Source: Alphaproteobacteria bacterium
GTDB lineage: Bacteria; Pseudomonadota; Alphaproteobacteria; UBA2966; CAIVPW01
Assembly (NCBI GenBank): GCA_016869235.1
Contig: VGER01000001.1
Location: forward strand, 1 to 54,595
Length of the DNA stretch: 54,595 bases
Reading direction: 5' to 3'
Numbering within the stretch: the stretch's first letter is position 1; the number at the start of each line of letters is the position of its first letter. The notes beneath the pieces were generated by a model. The model did no database searches, was not told where the DNA came from, and saw only the letters and a program-made list of their open reading frames with translations. Shown here piece by piece: positions 26,807 to 36,345 of this stretch. The position numbers and the translations under genes were made by a program.

Positions 26807-28293
26807 CCGCCTCGGCCTACGCCCAGCTCGAGGACCGCTTCCGCCGCGTCGGCCTGATCAGCGGCATCCAGGCCATCCTGGACTGGGACACCGCGACCAT
26901 GATGCCGCGCGGCGGCGCCGAGGCCCGGGCCGAGCAGCAGGCCGCCATCGCCACCCTCGTGCATCGCGAGGTGTGCGAGCCTTCGCTCGGCGACCTTTTG
27001 GAGAACGCCGCCCACGAGCGCCTGAGCGCCGAGCGCGCCGACAACTTGCGTGCTATGCGCCACCGCCGCGCCCACGCCACCGCCGTGCCGGAACGGCTGG
27101 TCGAGGAGGTGAACCGCGCCACCGCTCTATGCGAAATGGCCTGGCGCGACGCGCGTCCGGCCGATGACTTCGCGGCGTTGCTTCCTCACCTCGAAGCGGT
27201 CGTGCGCCTGGTGCGCGAGCGCGCCCAGGCGAAGGCCGCCGCGCTCGCCATGAGCCCCTACCAGGCGCTCCTCGACGAGCACAATCCGGGCCTCACCGAT
27301 GCGACAGTGCGGCGGCTGTTCGACACCATCGAGACTTTCCTGCCCGCCCTGGTGCGCGAGGTCCGCGACGTCCAAGGGCGGAGACCCGCGCCCGTGCCCC
27401 TGCCGGCGCCGGTGCCCGCAGATGCCCAGCGCCGCCTCGGCGAGCGGCTTATGCGGGCATTGGGGTTCGACTTTACCCACGGCCGCCTCGATGAGAGCCG
27501 CCACCCGTTCATGAGCGGTAGCGGCGACGATGTGCGTATCACCATGCGCACCGACGAGAACGACGTCCTATGCGGGCTGTTCGCGGTGATCCACGAGACG
27601 GGCCATGCGCTTTACGAGCGCGGCTTGCCCGCGGCATGGCGTTGGCAGCCGGGCGGCGACGCGGCCGGCTCGGCGATGCACGAGGCGCAGGCGCTGCTGT
27701 GGGAGATGCAGGTCGCGCGCGGCCGGGCGTTCCTCAGTTACCTCGCGCCGCTCCTGACGGGCTTCTTCGGCGCGCCCGTCGATGCCGCAAACCTCGCCCG
27801 CCTGGTGCAGAAGGTCGAGCCGGGCATGATCCGGGTCGACGCCGACGAGTGCACCTATCCGCTCCACGTGCTCCTGCGCTACCGGCTGGAGACGGCGCTG
27901 TTCGACGGCCGCCTCGACGTCGCCGACCTGCCCGGCGCGTGGAACGACGCCATGGAGCGCCTGCTCGGCATCCGCCCGCGCAACGATGGCGAGGGCTGCA
28001 TGCAGGACATCCACTGGATGCTCGGAAACTTCGGCTATTTCCCGTCCTACGCCCTGGGAGTGACCGCCGCTGCCCAGATGGTCGCCGCGGCGCGCAAGGA
28101 GCTCGGCGACCTCGACGCCGCCATCGCCCGCGGCGAGTTCACCGGACTACTCGGCTGGCTGCGCCGCAACGTGCACGCGCACGGCTCGCTGCGCCCGATC
28201 GACGACTTGTTGCGCGGCGCGGTCGGGACCTCGTTCGACGCCGCGGCGCTGGAAGTGCACCTGCGGCGACGCTACGTCGAGCGCGCGACCTAG
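26803..28293 (+). CDS. Carboxypeptidase M32 (Taq carboxypeptidase family)
   Basis: A cytosolic metallocarboxypeptidase of 496 residues. The zinc motif HETGH is at residues 264-268, with the third ligand region SAMHEAQALLWE downstream; DWDTATMMPRGGAEARAEQ at the N-terminus and RVDADECTYPLHVLLRY are also characteristic. It is the last gene of the cox transcript and overlaps surf1, but no role in oxidase assembly is implied by the family. Confidence 0.94.
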   Translation: MTASAYAQLEDRFRRVGLISGIQAILDWDTATMMPRGGAEARAEQQAAIATLVHREVCEPSLGDLLENAAHERLSAERADNLRAMRHRRAHATAVPERLVEEVNRATALCEMAWRDARPADDFAALLPHLEAVVRLVRERAQAKAAALAMSPYQALLDEHNPGLTDATVRRLFDTIETFLPALVREVRDVQGRRPAPVPLPAPVPADAQRRLGERLMRALGFDFTHGRLDESRHPFMSGSGDDVRITMRTDENDVLCGLFAVIHETGHALYERGLPAAWRWQPGGDAAGSAMHEAQALLWEMQVARGRAFLSYLAPLLTGFFGAPVDAANLARLVQKVEPGMIRVDADECTYPLHVLLRYRLETALFDGRLDVADLPGAWNDAMERLLGIRPRNDGEGCMQDIHWMLGNFGYFPSYALGVTAAAQMVAAARKELGDLDAAIARGEFTGLLGWLRRNVHAHGSLRPIDDLLRGAVGTSFDAAALEVHLRRRYVERAT

Positions 28294-28331
28294 TCGCGCC
28301 CAGTGTGGCGCCGCCGCCCGCGCACCCTAGT

Positions 28332-30155
28332 CTAGTCGGCCGCCTCCAGCTCCAGGCGCTTTTGCTGCTGCAACCACAGGGCGGCGTAACGGCCGCCGCC
28401 GCGCAACAGCGAGTCGTGCATGCCGCGCTCGACGATGCGGCCGTTCTCCAGCACGAGGATCTGCGCGGCATGGACCACGGTGGAAAGCCGGTGGGCGATG
28501 ATCAGCGTGGTGGTGCCGCGCGAAACCTCGCGCAGGTCGTCCTGGATGGCGCGCTCGGTGTGGCTGTCGAGGGCAGACGTGGCTTCGTCGAACAGGTAGA
28601 TGCGCGGCCGCTTCAGCACGGCCCTGGCGATGGCGACGCGCTGCTTCTCGCCGCCCGAAAGCTTGAGGCCGCGCTCGCCCACGACGGTGTCGTAGCCGTC
28701 CGGCAGCGCCGCGACGAAGTCGTGCAGCTGGGCCAGCTTGGCGGCGCGTTCGATCTCCCCGCGACTCGCGCCCGGGCTGCCGAAGGCGATGTTGTAAAGC
28801 AGCGTGTCGTTGAACAGCACCGCGTCTTGCGGCACCACGCCGATGGCGGCGCGCACCGAGGCGACCGTCGCCGTGCGGATGTCGGCGCCGTCGATCTCGA
28901 CGCTGCCGGTATCGGGGTCGTAGAAGCGGAACAGGAGCCGGCCGATGGTGGTCTTGCCCGAGCCGGACGCGCCGACCAGGCCCATGCTGGTCCCAGCCGG
29001 TACCTCGAAGCTGATGTCTTCCAGGATCGGCCGGCGCACGTCGTAGGCGAAGGAGACGTTGCGGAAGGCGATTGCCCCGCCGCTCGCCGACAGCGGCGTG
29101 GCGTCGGCGCCGTCGGCCACCTCGGACGTCTCCAGCAGAAGTCCCATCATCTGCTCGACGTCGGTGAAGGCCTGCTTCAGCCCGCGGTACAGCATGCCCA
29201 TGCGGCCGAGCGGCGCCAGGACCTGCATTACGTAGGCGTTCACCAGCACGAAGCCCCCCACCGTCATCGTGCCGGCCAATGCTTCGCGCCCTGCCATCAG
29301 CACCATGACGGTGAGGCCGGCGCCCATGATGACGACCTGCAGCACGCCAGTCATAGTGCGCGAGTACAGTGCCTTGAGTTGTAGCCGCTCGACGCGCTGA
29401 AGGTCGTCGTCGTAGCGGTCGGCGACGTAGCGCTCGTTGCCGAAGTACTTCACCGTCTCGTAGTTGAGCAGACTGTCCACCGCCTTGCCGTGCGCCGCGG
29501 CACTCTCCGTCACGGCGGCGCGCTGGTGCTTGCGCAGGATCTCCGAGCCGATCACCAGCACCACGCTGTAGATGACGGCGGTGGCGAACAGGACCAGCGT
29601 GTAGGAAACCATGAACTTGGTTTTGAGAACCGCTACGACGATGCCGACCTCGACCACCAGCGGCAGGATCATGAACACCATCATGTTCAGGATCTGCTCC
29701 ATGCCGCGCACGCCGTTGTCGATGATCCGGCTGACTTGTCCGGTCTTGCGCGAGATGTGGTAGCGCAGGCTGAGCTCGTGCACATGGCGCAGCACAGCCA
29801 GGCGGATGCGCCGGTTGAGGCGCTGCTCGAGCGGTCCGTAGATGTAGTTGCGCCACGTCTCGATCACGCGGTTGAGCGTGAACACGGCGCAGTAGGTGAA
29901 CAGGAGCGCGTAGGCGAGCCAGGCCACCGTGTTGCCGCCGGTGGCCAGTATGTCCACGACCATCGCCATGACGAGCGGCGTGAGCGTGCCCAGCGCCGAC
30001 GTGGCCCCGATCAGCAACAGGGTCACCACCATGCGGGTGCGCAGGCCGGGGTCCTGGCACGGCCACAGGAACGGCCGCAGCATGCGCCAGACATGGACGT
30101 CCTGGCGCCGCGCCAGGTCCATCGTCTCGGGGTCCATTCGTCCCATGCCGCGCAT
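28332..30155 (-). CDS. Atm1-type ABC exporter (fused permease/ATPase)
   Basis: A half-transporter of about 607 residues related to mitochondrial Atm1/ABCB7 and bacterial glutathione-conjugate and metal exporters. The diagnostic segment LLNYETVKYFGNERY is present, with Walker A GASGSGKTT, signature LSGGEKQRVAIARA, Walker B IYLFDEATSALD and IIAHRLSTV. ATG 30155 has GGA six bases before it; GTG 30173 and ATG 30137 or 30122 remain possible. The substrate is likely a glutathione derivative by family; gshA lies elsewhere in the window. Confidence 0.9.
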   Translation of the reverse strand: MRGMGRMDPETMDLARRQDVHVWRMLRPFLWPCQDPGLRTRMVVTLLLIGATSALGTLTPLVMAMVVDILATGGNTVAWLAYALLFTYCAVFTLNRVIETWRNYIYGPLEQRLNRRIRLAVLRHVHELSLRYHISRKTGQVSRIIDNGVRGMEQILNMMVFMILPLVVEVGIVVAVLKTKFMVSYTLVLFATAVIYSVVLVIGSEILRKHQRAAVTESAAAHGKAVDSLLNYETVKYFGNERYVADRYDDDLQRVERLQLKALYSRTMTGVLQVVIMGAGLTVMVLMAGREALAGTMTVGGFVLVNAYVMQVLAPLGRMGMLYRGLKQAFTDVEQMMGLLLETSEVADGADATPLSASGGAIAFRNVSFAYDVRRPILEDISFEVPAGTSMGLVGASGSGKTTIGRLLFRFYDPDTGSVEIDGADIRTATVASVRAAIGVVPQDAVLFNDTLLYNIAFGSPGASRGEIERAAKLAQLHDFVAALPDGYDTVVGERGLKLSGGEKQRVAIARAVLKRPRIYLFDEATSALDSHTERAIQDDLREVSRGTTTLIIAHRLSTVVHAAQILVLENGRIVERGMHDSLLRGGGRYAALWLQQQKRLELEAAD

Positions 30156-30235
30156 GGAACATCCATCCCACACCCGCTAGGGGCGGGGCAACGCAGGCCT
30201 GCGGACTAGGCGGCGGGCGTGGCTTCGGCGGCGGA

Positions 30236-31441
30236 CTAGAGCCCGTGCGCGGCCTTCTCGGTCTCGTTGCGGCGCCAGCGCGCGATGCCCAACCACAGAA
30301 TCGCCCCGACCACGGCGATCACCGCGGCATAGGCGAACCAGCCGAGGTCCTCGACCGTCATCCAGAAGCGTTCGCTGGCGGTCGCCTCGGCGCGCTGGCG
30401 CTGGCGCAGGGTGCGATCGATTTGCCGCGCCAACTCGCTGTTGCCTGCCGCGGTCGCCGCCGCCGAAAGCTGCCGATAGGAGTCGACGTCGGCGCGGGTC
30501 GCACGGTTGAGGCGCTCCAGGATCCAGGTCGCCACGGTGGGGCTGACGCGGTCGACCACCAGATCGCGCGCCTCGGTGCCCGCGGGCCATACGGCCGGTG
30601 GCGTCAGCGCGCCGACCCGGGTGCCGCTCAGGTCGATGCGGGCATTGGCGGGCAGGGGCGTGCGCGGGGCCAGGCCGAGATCGCCGGTGACGCGCGCGCC
30701 GGCCAGGTGGACAATGCGCGTCTCGGCACCCTCGATCCGCATCCTGGCGTCGCCGCCGATCTGCACGGCGCCGAGCACGTACTCGGGCGAAGTGACGCCG
30801 TCGAGGTCGAGCGTGCCGCGCACCTGCATGCCGCGCCCGACGACGGCGGCGAACTTGCCGCCGCTGGCAAGCAGGTCGCCATTAATGATAGCTGCGCCGA
30901 GGTCGAGCGGCCCCTCGAGCGCCGTGCCGCTGACGTTGAGGCGTCCGTTGATGACGGTGCGCCGCACGACCAGGTTGCGCGGCGAGGAGCACTGGATGCA
31001 GCTGAACTCGCCGGCGACCTGCGCCTCATCGACGGTGATGCCGTCGAGGAAGTGCGAGCGCTCGAACACCACGCCCATCGGCACCTGGCGCTTGTTGAGG
31101 TCGAGCAGTCCGGTGACCAGCGCGCCGGCGATGCGCACCGAGCGCACGGCGTCGCGATAGGGCGGCTCGCTCAGTATCTGCTGCAGGAACGCCGCAGACA
31201 GCACGTAGGCCGGCAGCGGTTGCCCCGCCTGCGGCGGCTCCAGGCGCGTGTTGGGCGGGCTGACCTCGGCGGTGCGCCCGGCGCAGACCTGCTGCCAAAC
31301 GTTCGCCTCGGTCGCGGTCCAGCTGACGCCGGGTCGCGGGCAGCTCTCTGCCGCGCCGGGGGCCTGCGCTTGGCCGACGGCCGCGCCGGGCCCGGCAACA
31401 AGAGTCGCCAGCATCAGGCCGAGGAGGAAGAGGGAACGCAT
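30236..31441 (-). CDS. Unrecognised exported repeat protein with C-terminal membrane anchor
   Basis: 401 residues that I cannot assign to a family. An N-terminal signal peptide (MRSLFLLGLMLATLVAGPGA) is followed by a Cys-containing region (residues 34-53) and, from about 100 to 260, short repeats of the form hydrophobic-x-G-x-L-x-L (VTGLLDL, INGRLNV, INGDLLA, VRGTLDL, VTGDLGL) roughly every 20-25 residues, suggesting a beta-solenoid. A single helix (WFAYAAVIAVVGAILWLGIARW) and a short basic tail close the protein, so most of it should be periplasmic. It is flanked by an ABC exporter and dcd on the same strand. Confidence 0.7.
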   Translation of the reverse strand: MRSLFLLGLMLATLVAGPGAAVGQAQAPGAAESCPRPGVSWTATEANVWQQVCAGRTAEVSPPNTRLEPPQAGQPLPAYVLSAAFLQQILSEPPYRDAVRSVRIAGALVTGLLDLNKRQVPMGVVFERSHFLDGITVDEAQVAGEFSCIQCSSPRNLVVRRTVINGRLNVSGTALEGPLDLGAAIINGDLLASGGKFAAVVGRGMQVRGTLDLDGVTSPEYVLGAVQIGGDARMRIEGAETRIVHLAGARVTGDLGLAPRTPLPANARIDLSGTRVGALTPPAVWPAGTEARDLVVDRVSPTVATWILERLNRATRADVDSYRQLSAAATAAGNSELARQIDRTLRQRQRAEATASERFWMTVEDLGWFAYAAVIAVVGAILWLGIARWRRNETEKAAHGL

Positions 31442-31475
31442 GGGACGGAACAGGAGAGGTTGCAGGGGGACCGCG

Positions 31476-32645
31476 CTACTCCTTGCGGAAATGCTTGCTG
31501 AGCGTCAAGGCCTGGCGGCCGTAGGACGACCCGATCTCCGCACCATACAGCCGGTCGGGCTCCTCGGTCATCCGCTCGTAGACCAGCCGGCCGACCACCT
31601 GTCCGTGCTCCAGCACGAACGGCACGTCGTGCGAGCGCACCTCGAGAACCGCTTTAGTGCCCTGGCCGTCCACGCCGGCATAGCCGAAGCCCGGGTCGAA
31701 GAACCCCGCGTAGTGGACGCGGAACTCCCCCACCAGCGGGTCGTACGGCACCAGCTCGGCGGCAAAGCCCGGCGGCACGGACACCCGCTCGCGCGAGGCG
31801 AGGATGTAGAAGTCGTCCGGATTGAGGATCAGCGTGCGTGCGCCGTCCTCCTGGCCCTCGGCGTGGATCGGCTCCCAGAAGTCGCACGGGCGGTAGTGGC
31901 CGATCTTCGAAAAATCGATGAGGTCGGCGTGGTGCTTGGCGCGGTAGCCGAGCAGCGCCTCGCTTCCCGACCCAATCAGGTCCACCGATATGGCGACGCC
32001 GCCGTCGATGTCCGCCTTGCCGTCGGTATCGTGCACCAGGGGCGTGGCCTGGTGGATGGTGCGCAACACCGCGTCCGACGCCGGCGGGTTGCCGCGCCGC
32101 AGGCGCAGCTGACTCAGGCGGTCGCCCGTGCGCACCAGGATGCTGAACGTCCGCGGCGAGATCTCGGCGTACAGCGGTCCCTCGTAGCCCGCACGCACGC
32201 GGTCGAACTCGGTGGTGTGGTCGGTGATGAGGCGCGTGAACACGTCGAGCCGGCCCGTCGAGCTCTTCGGATTGGCGCTGCCGGCGAGGGCGCCGGCGAG
32301 GCGCAGGCGCTCCTGCAGCGGCACGATGTACACGCAGCCGCGCTCCAGGACGGCGCCGTCGGTGAGCGCCATCTGGTGCATCTGCAGCGCGCGCACCTTG
32401 TCCATCACGGTCGCGGTGGCGCTGGGCAGGAAGCTGGCGCGCACGCGGTAGGCGACGGTACCGAGCCTCAGGTCGAGGCTTGCCGGCTGCACCTGCGCCT
32501 CGGTGACCGGCGAATCGGCGCTGATGGAGCCGTCGGCGATCAGCTTGCGGATGTGCTGCGACGGCAGGATGCCGCTTTGGCGGCGGCGCGCGCCGCTTGC
32601 CGCGGTGCCGTCGTCGGCCGCCACGCTCTCGAATCGGTTGTTCAC
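31476..32645 (-). CDS. dcd: 2'-deoxycytidine 5'-triphosphate deaminase, long alphaproteobacterial form
   Basis: Converts dCTP to dUTP for thymidylate synthesis. At 389 residues it is about twice the classic Dcd, as in the long family where two dUTPase-like folds occur in one chain. Visible: GILPSQHIRKLIADGSI, QVQPASLDLRLG, SANPKSSTGRLDVFTR, FYILASRERVSVPPGFAAEL and HYAGFFDPGFGYAGVDGQGT. The GTG at 32645 after GGAAAG is preferred to the longer frame to 32834, which adds low-complexity sequence. Confidence 0.92.
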   Translation of the reverse strand: MNNRFESVAADDGTAASGARRRQSGILPSQHIRKLIADGSISADSPVTEAQVQPASLDLRLGTVAYRVRASFLPSATATVMDKVRALQMHQMALTDGAVLERGCVYIVPLQERLRLAGALAGSANPKSSTGRLDVFTRLITDHTTEFDRVRAGYEGPLYAEISPRTFSILVRTGDRLSQLRLRRGNPPASDAVLRTIHQATPLVHDTDGKADIDGGVAISVDLIGSGSEALLGYRAKHHADLIDFSKIGHYRPCDFWEPIHAEGQEDGARTLILNPDDFYILASRERVSVPPGFAAELVPYDPLVGEFRVHYAGFFDPGFGYAGVDGQGTKAVLEVRSHDVPFVLEHGQVVGRLVYERMTEEPDRLYGAEIGSSYGRQALTLSKHFRKE

Positions 32646-33075
32646 TGCTTTCCGCGCCGAAGGGTTTCCGGGGTTACCTCGCGGCGGCCGCTCCAGGCCG
32701 CATCCAAACGTAGCCTTGGCTGAAACCTGTGGGCCATCGGGAGGGGTGTCGCGTCCGAGGACCGACAACGCCGCCGCAAAGCCCAAGATTGGCCCCCGCG
32801 AGTGCGGGGAGCCACCCCGCGAGCATCCTAGCAAGGCGACCCGGCGGTCCTAAGGGAAAAGGGGTCCCCGAGTTGCGCCCGGCCTTCTCCCGCCGCGGCC
32901 CGGCCGTATCTTCTTTGGGGAAAACGGTTTTTGGCCCTGTCCACGCGATCCCCAGGCCGGGTTGGAATCGCTGTCCACAGCGGGAACAGCGGCGGTTGCG
33001 CGCATTGCCTCACACCCCTGCCTTCCGTAGTTTGGCGGGCCAGTTTTCACGCCTCTCCAGCAGCATCCTCGCATC
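32646..33075. other. Intergenic region between dcd and thrC
   Basis: 430 bases between divergent genes. I see no supportable gene. A 6-bp hairpin CCCCGC/GCGGGG lies at 32794-32809, and there are A/T-rich patches around 32855-32862 and 32910-32937 in an otherwise GC-rich stretch. Two TGTCCAC strings (32938-32944 and 32972-32978) resemble part of a DnaA box but no cluster exists. No convincing promoter or leader peptide for either gene was found. Confidence 0.5.
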
Positions 33076-34470
33076 GTGCGCTACACCAGCACCCGTGGGC
33101 AGGCGCCCATCCTCGATTTCGCCGACGTGCTGTTGGCGGGCCTGGCGCCCGATGGCGGCCTGTACGTGCCCGAGCGCTGGCCGACCGTGGCGCCGGCCGA
33201 GATCGCCTCGTTCGTCACGCGTCCCTACGCCGAAGTGGCCACCGACATCATGGCCCGCTTCACCGAGCCGGCGGTGCCGCGGGCCGAGCTCGCGCCCATC
33301 GTCGCCACTGCCTATCGCGACTTCGACCATCCGGCGGTCGCGCCGCTGCGCCAGCTCGACGCCGGCGAGTGGATCCTCGAGCTGTTCCACGGCCCGACGA
33401 TCTCATTCAAGGATTATGCGCTGCAGGTGGTGGGCCTGCTGTTTGATCACGTGCTGGCGCAACGCAGCCTGCACATGACGGTGGTCGGTGCCACCTCGGG
33501 CGACACCGGCTCCGCCGCCATCGAGGCGGTGCGCGATCGCAAGTCGATCACCGCCTTCATCCTGCACCCCGAGGGGCGTGTCACCGACGTGCAGCGGCGC
33601 CAGATGACGACGGTGCCGGCCGCCAACATCCACAACATCGCCATCCAGGGCACGTTCGACGACTGCCAGGCCCTGGTGAAGCAGATGTTCGGCGATGCGT
33701 CGTTCCGCGACCGCCTGCGCCTCACCGCCGTGAACTCGATCAACTGGGCGCGCGTCATGGCCCAGGTCGTCTATTACTTCACGGCGTCGGCGGCGCTCGG
33801 GGCGCCGCATCGTGTGCCGGCTTTCGCCGTGCCCACCGGCAATTTCGGCGACGCGTTCGCCGGCCACGTGGCGCGGCGCATGGGGCTTGCAGTGCCGCAG
33901 ATGGTCATCGCCACCAACCGCAACGACATCCTGGTGCGGCTGCTCAACACCGGCCGCTACCGCAAGGGCGCGGTCTACGCCTCCCTGACGCCGTCGATCG
34001 ATATCCAGGTGTCGTCCAACTTCGAGCGCCTGCTGCTGGAGCTCGAAGGCAACGACGCAACTGCGGTGCGCCGCCACATGAGCGGCTTCGATGCAAGCGG
34101 CGAATTCCGCCTGAGCGACACGGCGATGGCAAAGATGCGCGCGCAATTCGACGGCGCTGCGGTCAGCGAGGACGACACCCTGCGCTGCATGCGCGAAGTG
34201 GAATCGCGCTCCGGCCTCGTCATCGATCCACACACCGCGGTGGGCATCGTCGCGGGGCGGGCACGGCGGCGCTATCTCGGCGTGCCGATGGTGTACCTTT
34301 CCACGGCGCACGCCGCCAAGTTCCCCGAAGCGGTTGAGCGCGCCACCCGGCGTGACGCGCCCCTGCCGGCGCGGCTGGCCGATCTGCACGCGCGCCAGGA
34401 GCGATTCGCAGTGCTGCCCAACGACCTCCGCCGCGTGAAGGCCTACGTCGAAGAGCGCGCGGCAGCTTGA
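33076..34470 (+). CDS. thrC: Threonine synthase
   Basis: A PLP enzyme converting phosphohomoserine to threonine, 464 residues, of the long proteobacterial/fungal type. It starts MRYTSTRGQAPILDFADVLL at GTG 33076. The PLP lysine is in FHGPTISFKDYALQ; VVGATSGDTGSAAIEA and VPTGNFGDAFAGHVA are the phosphate-binding and cofactor loops. The preceding enzyme ThrB is encoded 5 kb away at 39-40 kb on the other strand. The M16 peptidase gene follows after 13 bases. Confidence 0.96.
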   Translation: MRYTSTRGQAPILDFADVLLAGLAPDGGLYVPERWPTVAPAEIASFVTRPYAEVATDIMARFTEPAVPRAELAPIVATAYRDFDHPAVAPLRQLDAGEWILELFHGPTISFKDYALQVVGLLFDHVLAQRSLHMTVVGATSGDTGSAAIEAVRDRKSITAFILHPEGRVTDVQRRQMTTVPAANIHNIAIQGTFDDCQALVKQMFGDASFRDRLRLTAVNSINWARVMAQVVYYFTASAALGAPHRVPAFAVPTGNFGDAFAGHVARRMGLAVPQMVIATNRNDILVRLLNTGRYRKGAVYASLTPSIDIQVSSNFERLLLELEGNDATAVRRHMSGFDASGEFRLSDTAMAKMRAQFDGAAVSEDDTLRCMREVESRSGLVIDPHTAVGIVAGRARRRYLGVPMVYLSTAHAAKFPEAVERATRRDAPLPARLADLHARQERFAVLPNDLRRVKAYVEERAAA

Positions 34471-34483
34471 ACGGGAGACGAGC

Positions 34484-35740
34484 GTGACCGTCGAGATCAC
34501 CCGCCTGCCGAATGGACTAACGGTCGCCAGCGACTCTATGCCCGGCTTCGAGACCACCGCCGTCGGGGTGTGGGTCAGCGCCGGCACGCGCTACGAGGGC
34601 GAAGACCTCAACGGCGCCGCCCACATGCTCGAGCACATGGCGTTCAAGGGCACCGAGCGGCGCTCGGCCCGCCGCATCGCCGAGGAGATCGAGGACGTCG
34701 GCGGCCATCTCGACGCCTACACGACGCGCGAGCAGACCGCCTACGTCGCGCGAGTGCTCAAGCAGGATCTCCCGCTCGCCGTCGACATCCTTGCCGACAT
34801 TCTCCAGCACTCGGTGTTCGCCGAGGATGAGTTGGCGCGCGAGCGCGCCGTCGTCCTGCAGGAGATCGGCGAGGTCAACGACACGCCCGACGACATCGTC
34901 TTCGACCACCTGCAGGCGGTAGCGTTTCCCGGCCAGCCCATCGGCCGCACCATTCTCGGGCCGCCGGAGCGCGTGTCGGCCTTCACCCGCGAAGATCTGT
35001 TGCGCTACATGCGCGCCCACTACACCGCGCCGCGACTGGTCGTTTCCGCGGCGGGCGCCGTGAACCATCGCGAGCTGGTCGCGCTGGTCGGCGAGAAGTT
35101 CTCCCATCTCCCGCAGGGCGAGGGCGATGGTCGCGATCCCGCCCGCTACGTCGGCGGCGAGTCGCGCGAGAAGCGGCAGCTCGAGCAGGCGCATCTGGTG
35201 CTCGGCTGGGAATCGGTGCCGTACGGCGACCCCGACTACTATGCCACCCAGGTGTTCTCGACCATTCTCGGCGGCGGCATGTCCTCGCGGCTCTTCCAGG
35301 AGGTGCGCGAGAAGCGCGGGCTCGCCTACAGCATCTTCACCTTCGCCCACTCATACCTCGACTGCGGCGTGTTCGGCGTCTACACTGGCACGTCGGGCAA
35401 GGACGCTCCCGAGGCGGCCAAGATCATCGCCGGCGAGATCCATGGGGTGGCCGACGGCATCTCCGAGGCCGAAATCGTCCGGGCCCGCGCCCAGCACAAG
35501 GCCGCCATCATGATGGCGCTGGAAAGTTCCTCCGCGCGCTGCGAGCATCTGGCTCGCCAGTTGTTGATCTATGGCCGCTCGATGCCGCCCTCGGAAGTGA
35601 TCGCCCGTATCGATGCCGTGGATGCCACCGCGCTCGGCCGCGTCGCCGATCGCATCCGCTCGTCCAAGCTGTCACTGGCGGCACTCGGGCTGGTGGGCAA
35701 GCTGGAGGGCTTCGAGAAGCTCTCCAAGCGGTTCCACTAG
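34484..35740 (+). CDS. M16 family zinc peptidase (processing-peptidase-like)
   Basis: A 418-residue metalloprotease homologous to the mitochondrial processing peptidase beta subunit. The inverted zinc motif HMLEH is at residues 47-51, with the distal Glu region ERAVVLQEIGEVNDTPDD, and FSTILGGGMSSRLFQEVREKRGLAYSI in the C-terminal domain. The GTG start follows GGGAGACGAGC. Linkage thrC-M16-GNAT is common in alphaproteobacteria. The substrate is unknown. Confidence 0.93.
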   Translation: MTVEITRLPNGLTVASDSMPGFETTAVGVWVSAGTRYEGEDLNGAAHMLEHMAFKGTERRSARRIAEEIEDVGGHLDAYTTREQTAYVARVLKQDLPLAVDILADILQHSVFAEDELARERAVVLQEIGEVNDTPDDIVFDHLQAVAFPGQPIGRTILGPPERVSAFTREDLLRYMRAHYTAPRLVVSAAGAVNHRELVALVGEKFSHLPQGEGDGRDPARYVGGESREKRQLEQAHLVLGWESVPYGDPDYYATQVFSTILGGGMSSRLFQEVREKRGLAYSIFTFAHSYLDCGVFGVYTGTSGKDAPEAAKIIAGEIHGVADGISEAEIVRARAQHKAAIMMALESSSARCEHLARQLLIYGRSMPPSEVIARIDAVDATALGRVADRIRSSKLSLAALGLVGKLEGFEKLSKRFH

Positions 35741-35749
35741 CAGGCGCGC

Positions 35750-36337
35750 ATGTCCCCGATCCTCGATCGCATCGCGCGGCCGCCTTTGTGGCGGCGCTAC
35801 GATGGCGAGACGACCTTCCTGCGCCCGCCCGAGATGTGCGACTGGCTCGCGTGGGGGGGGCTGCGCGCCGAGTCGCGCGCCTTCCTCGAGCCGTGGGAGC
35901 CGACCTGGCCCAAGGACGCTCTGGTGAAGGATGCCTTCCGCCGCCGCTTGCAGCGCTACGTGCGCGACGCCAAGGACGACGAGGGCTACGCCTTCCTGGT
36001 GTACCGCAAGGCGGACGAGGCGTTGCTGGGCGGGCTCAACCTGTCGAACGTCACGCGCGGCATCCGTCAGTCGTGCTCGGTGGGCTACTGGATCGGCCAG
36101 CGCTTCGCGCGCCAAGGCTACATGACCGACGCGTTGCGCATTTCGGTGACCTTCGCCTTCGATCAGCTACGGCTGCATCGTGTCGAGGCGGGGTGCGTGC
36201 CGACCAACTTCGCCAGCCAGGCGCTGCTGCGCAAGGCGGGCTTCCAGGAGGAAGGCTTCGCCCGCAAGTACCTCAACATAAACGGCCGCTGGCACGACCA
36301 CCTGCTATTCGCGGTGCTCGGGTCCGACCCGCACTAG
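35750..36337 (+). CDS. GNAT acetyltransferase, RimJ/RimL-like
   Basis: A 195-residue N-acetyltransferase. LLGGLNLSNVTRG, VGYWIGQRFARQGYMTDAL (acetyl-CoA pyrophosphate loop) and RVEAGCVPTNFASQALLRKAGFQEEG are the standard motifs of ribosomal-protein-type Nalpha-acetyltransferases. The target is unproven. It follows the M16 peptidase by 9 bases and is convergent with yqgE. Confidence 0.9.
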   Translation: MSPILDRIARPPLWRRYDGETTFLRPPEMCDWLAWGGLRAESRAFLEPWEPTWPKDALVKDAFRRRLQRYVRDAKDDEGYAFLVYRKADEALLGGLNLSNVTRGIRQSCSVGYWIGQRFARQGYMTDALRISVTFAFDQLRLHRVEAGCVPTNFASQALLRKAGFQEEGFARKYLNINGRWHDHLLFAVLGSDPH

Positions 36338-36345
36338 TCCGACCT

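Noticed and set aside
32938..32980. DnaA-box-like TGTCCAC strings suggesting a replication origin
   Set aside because: Only two partial matches, no A/T-rich unwinding region and no dnaA, gidA or hemE neighbours.
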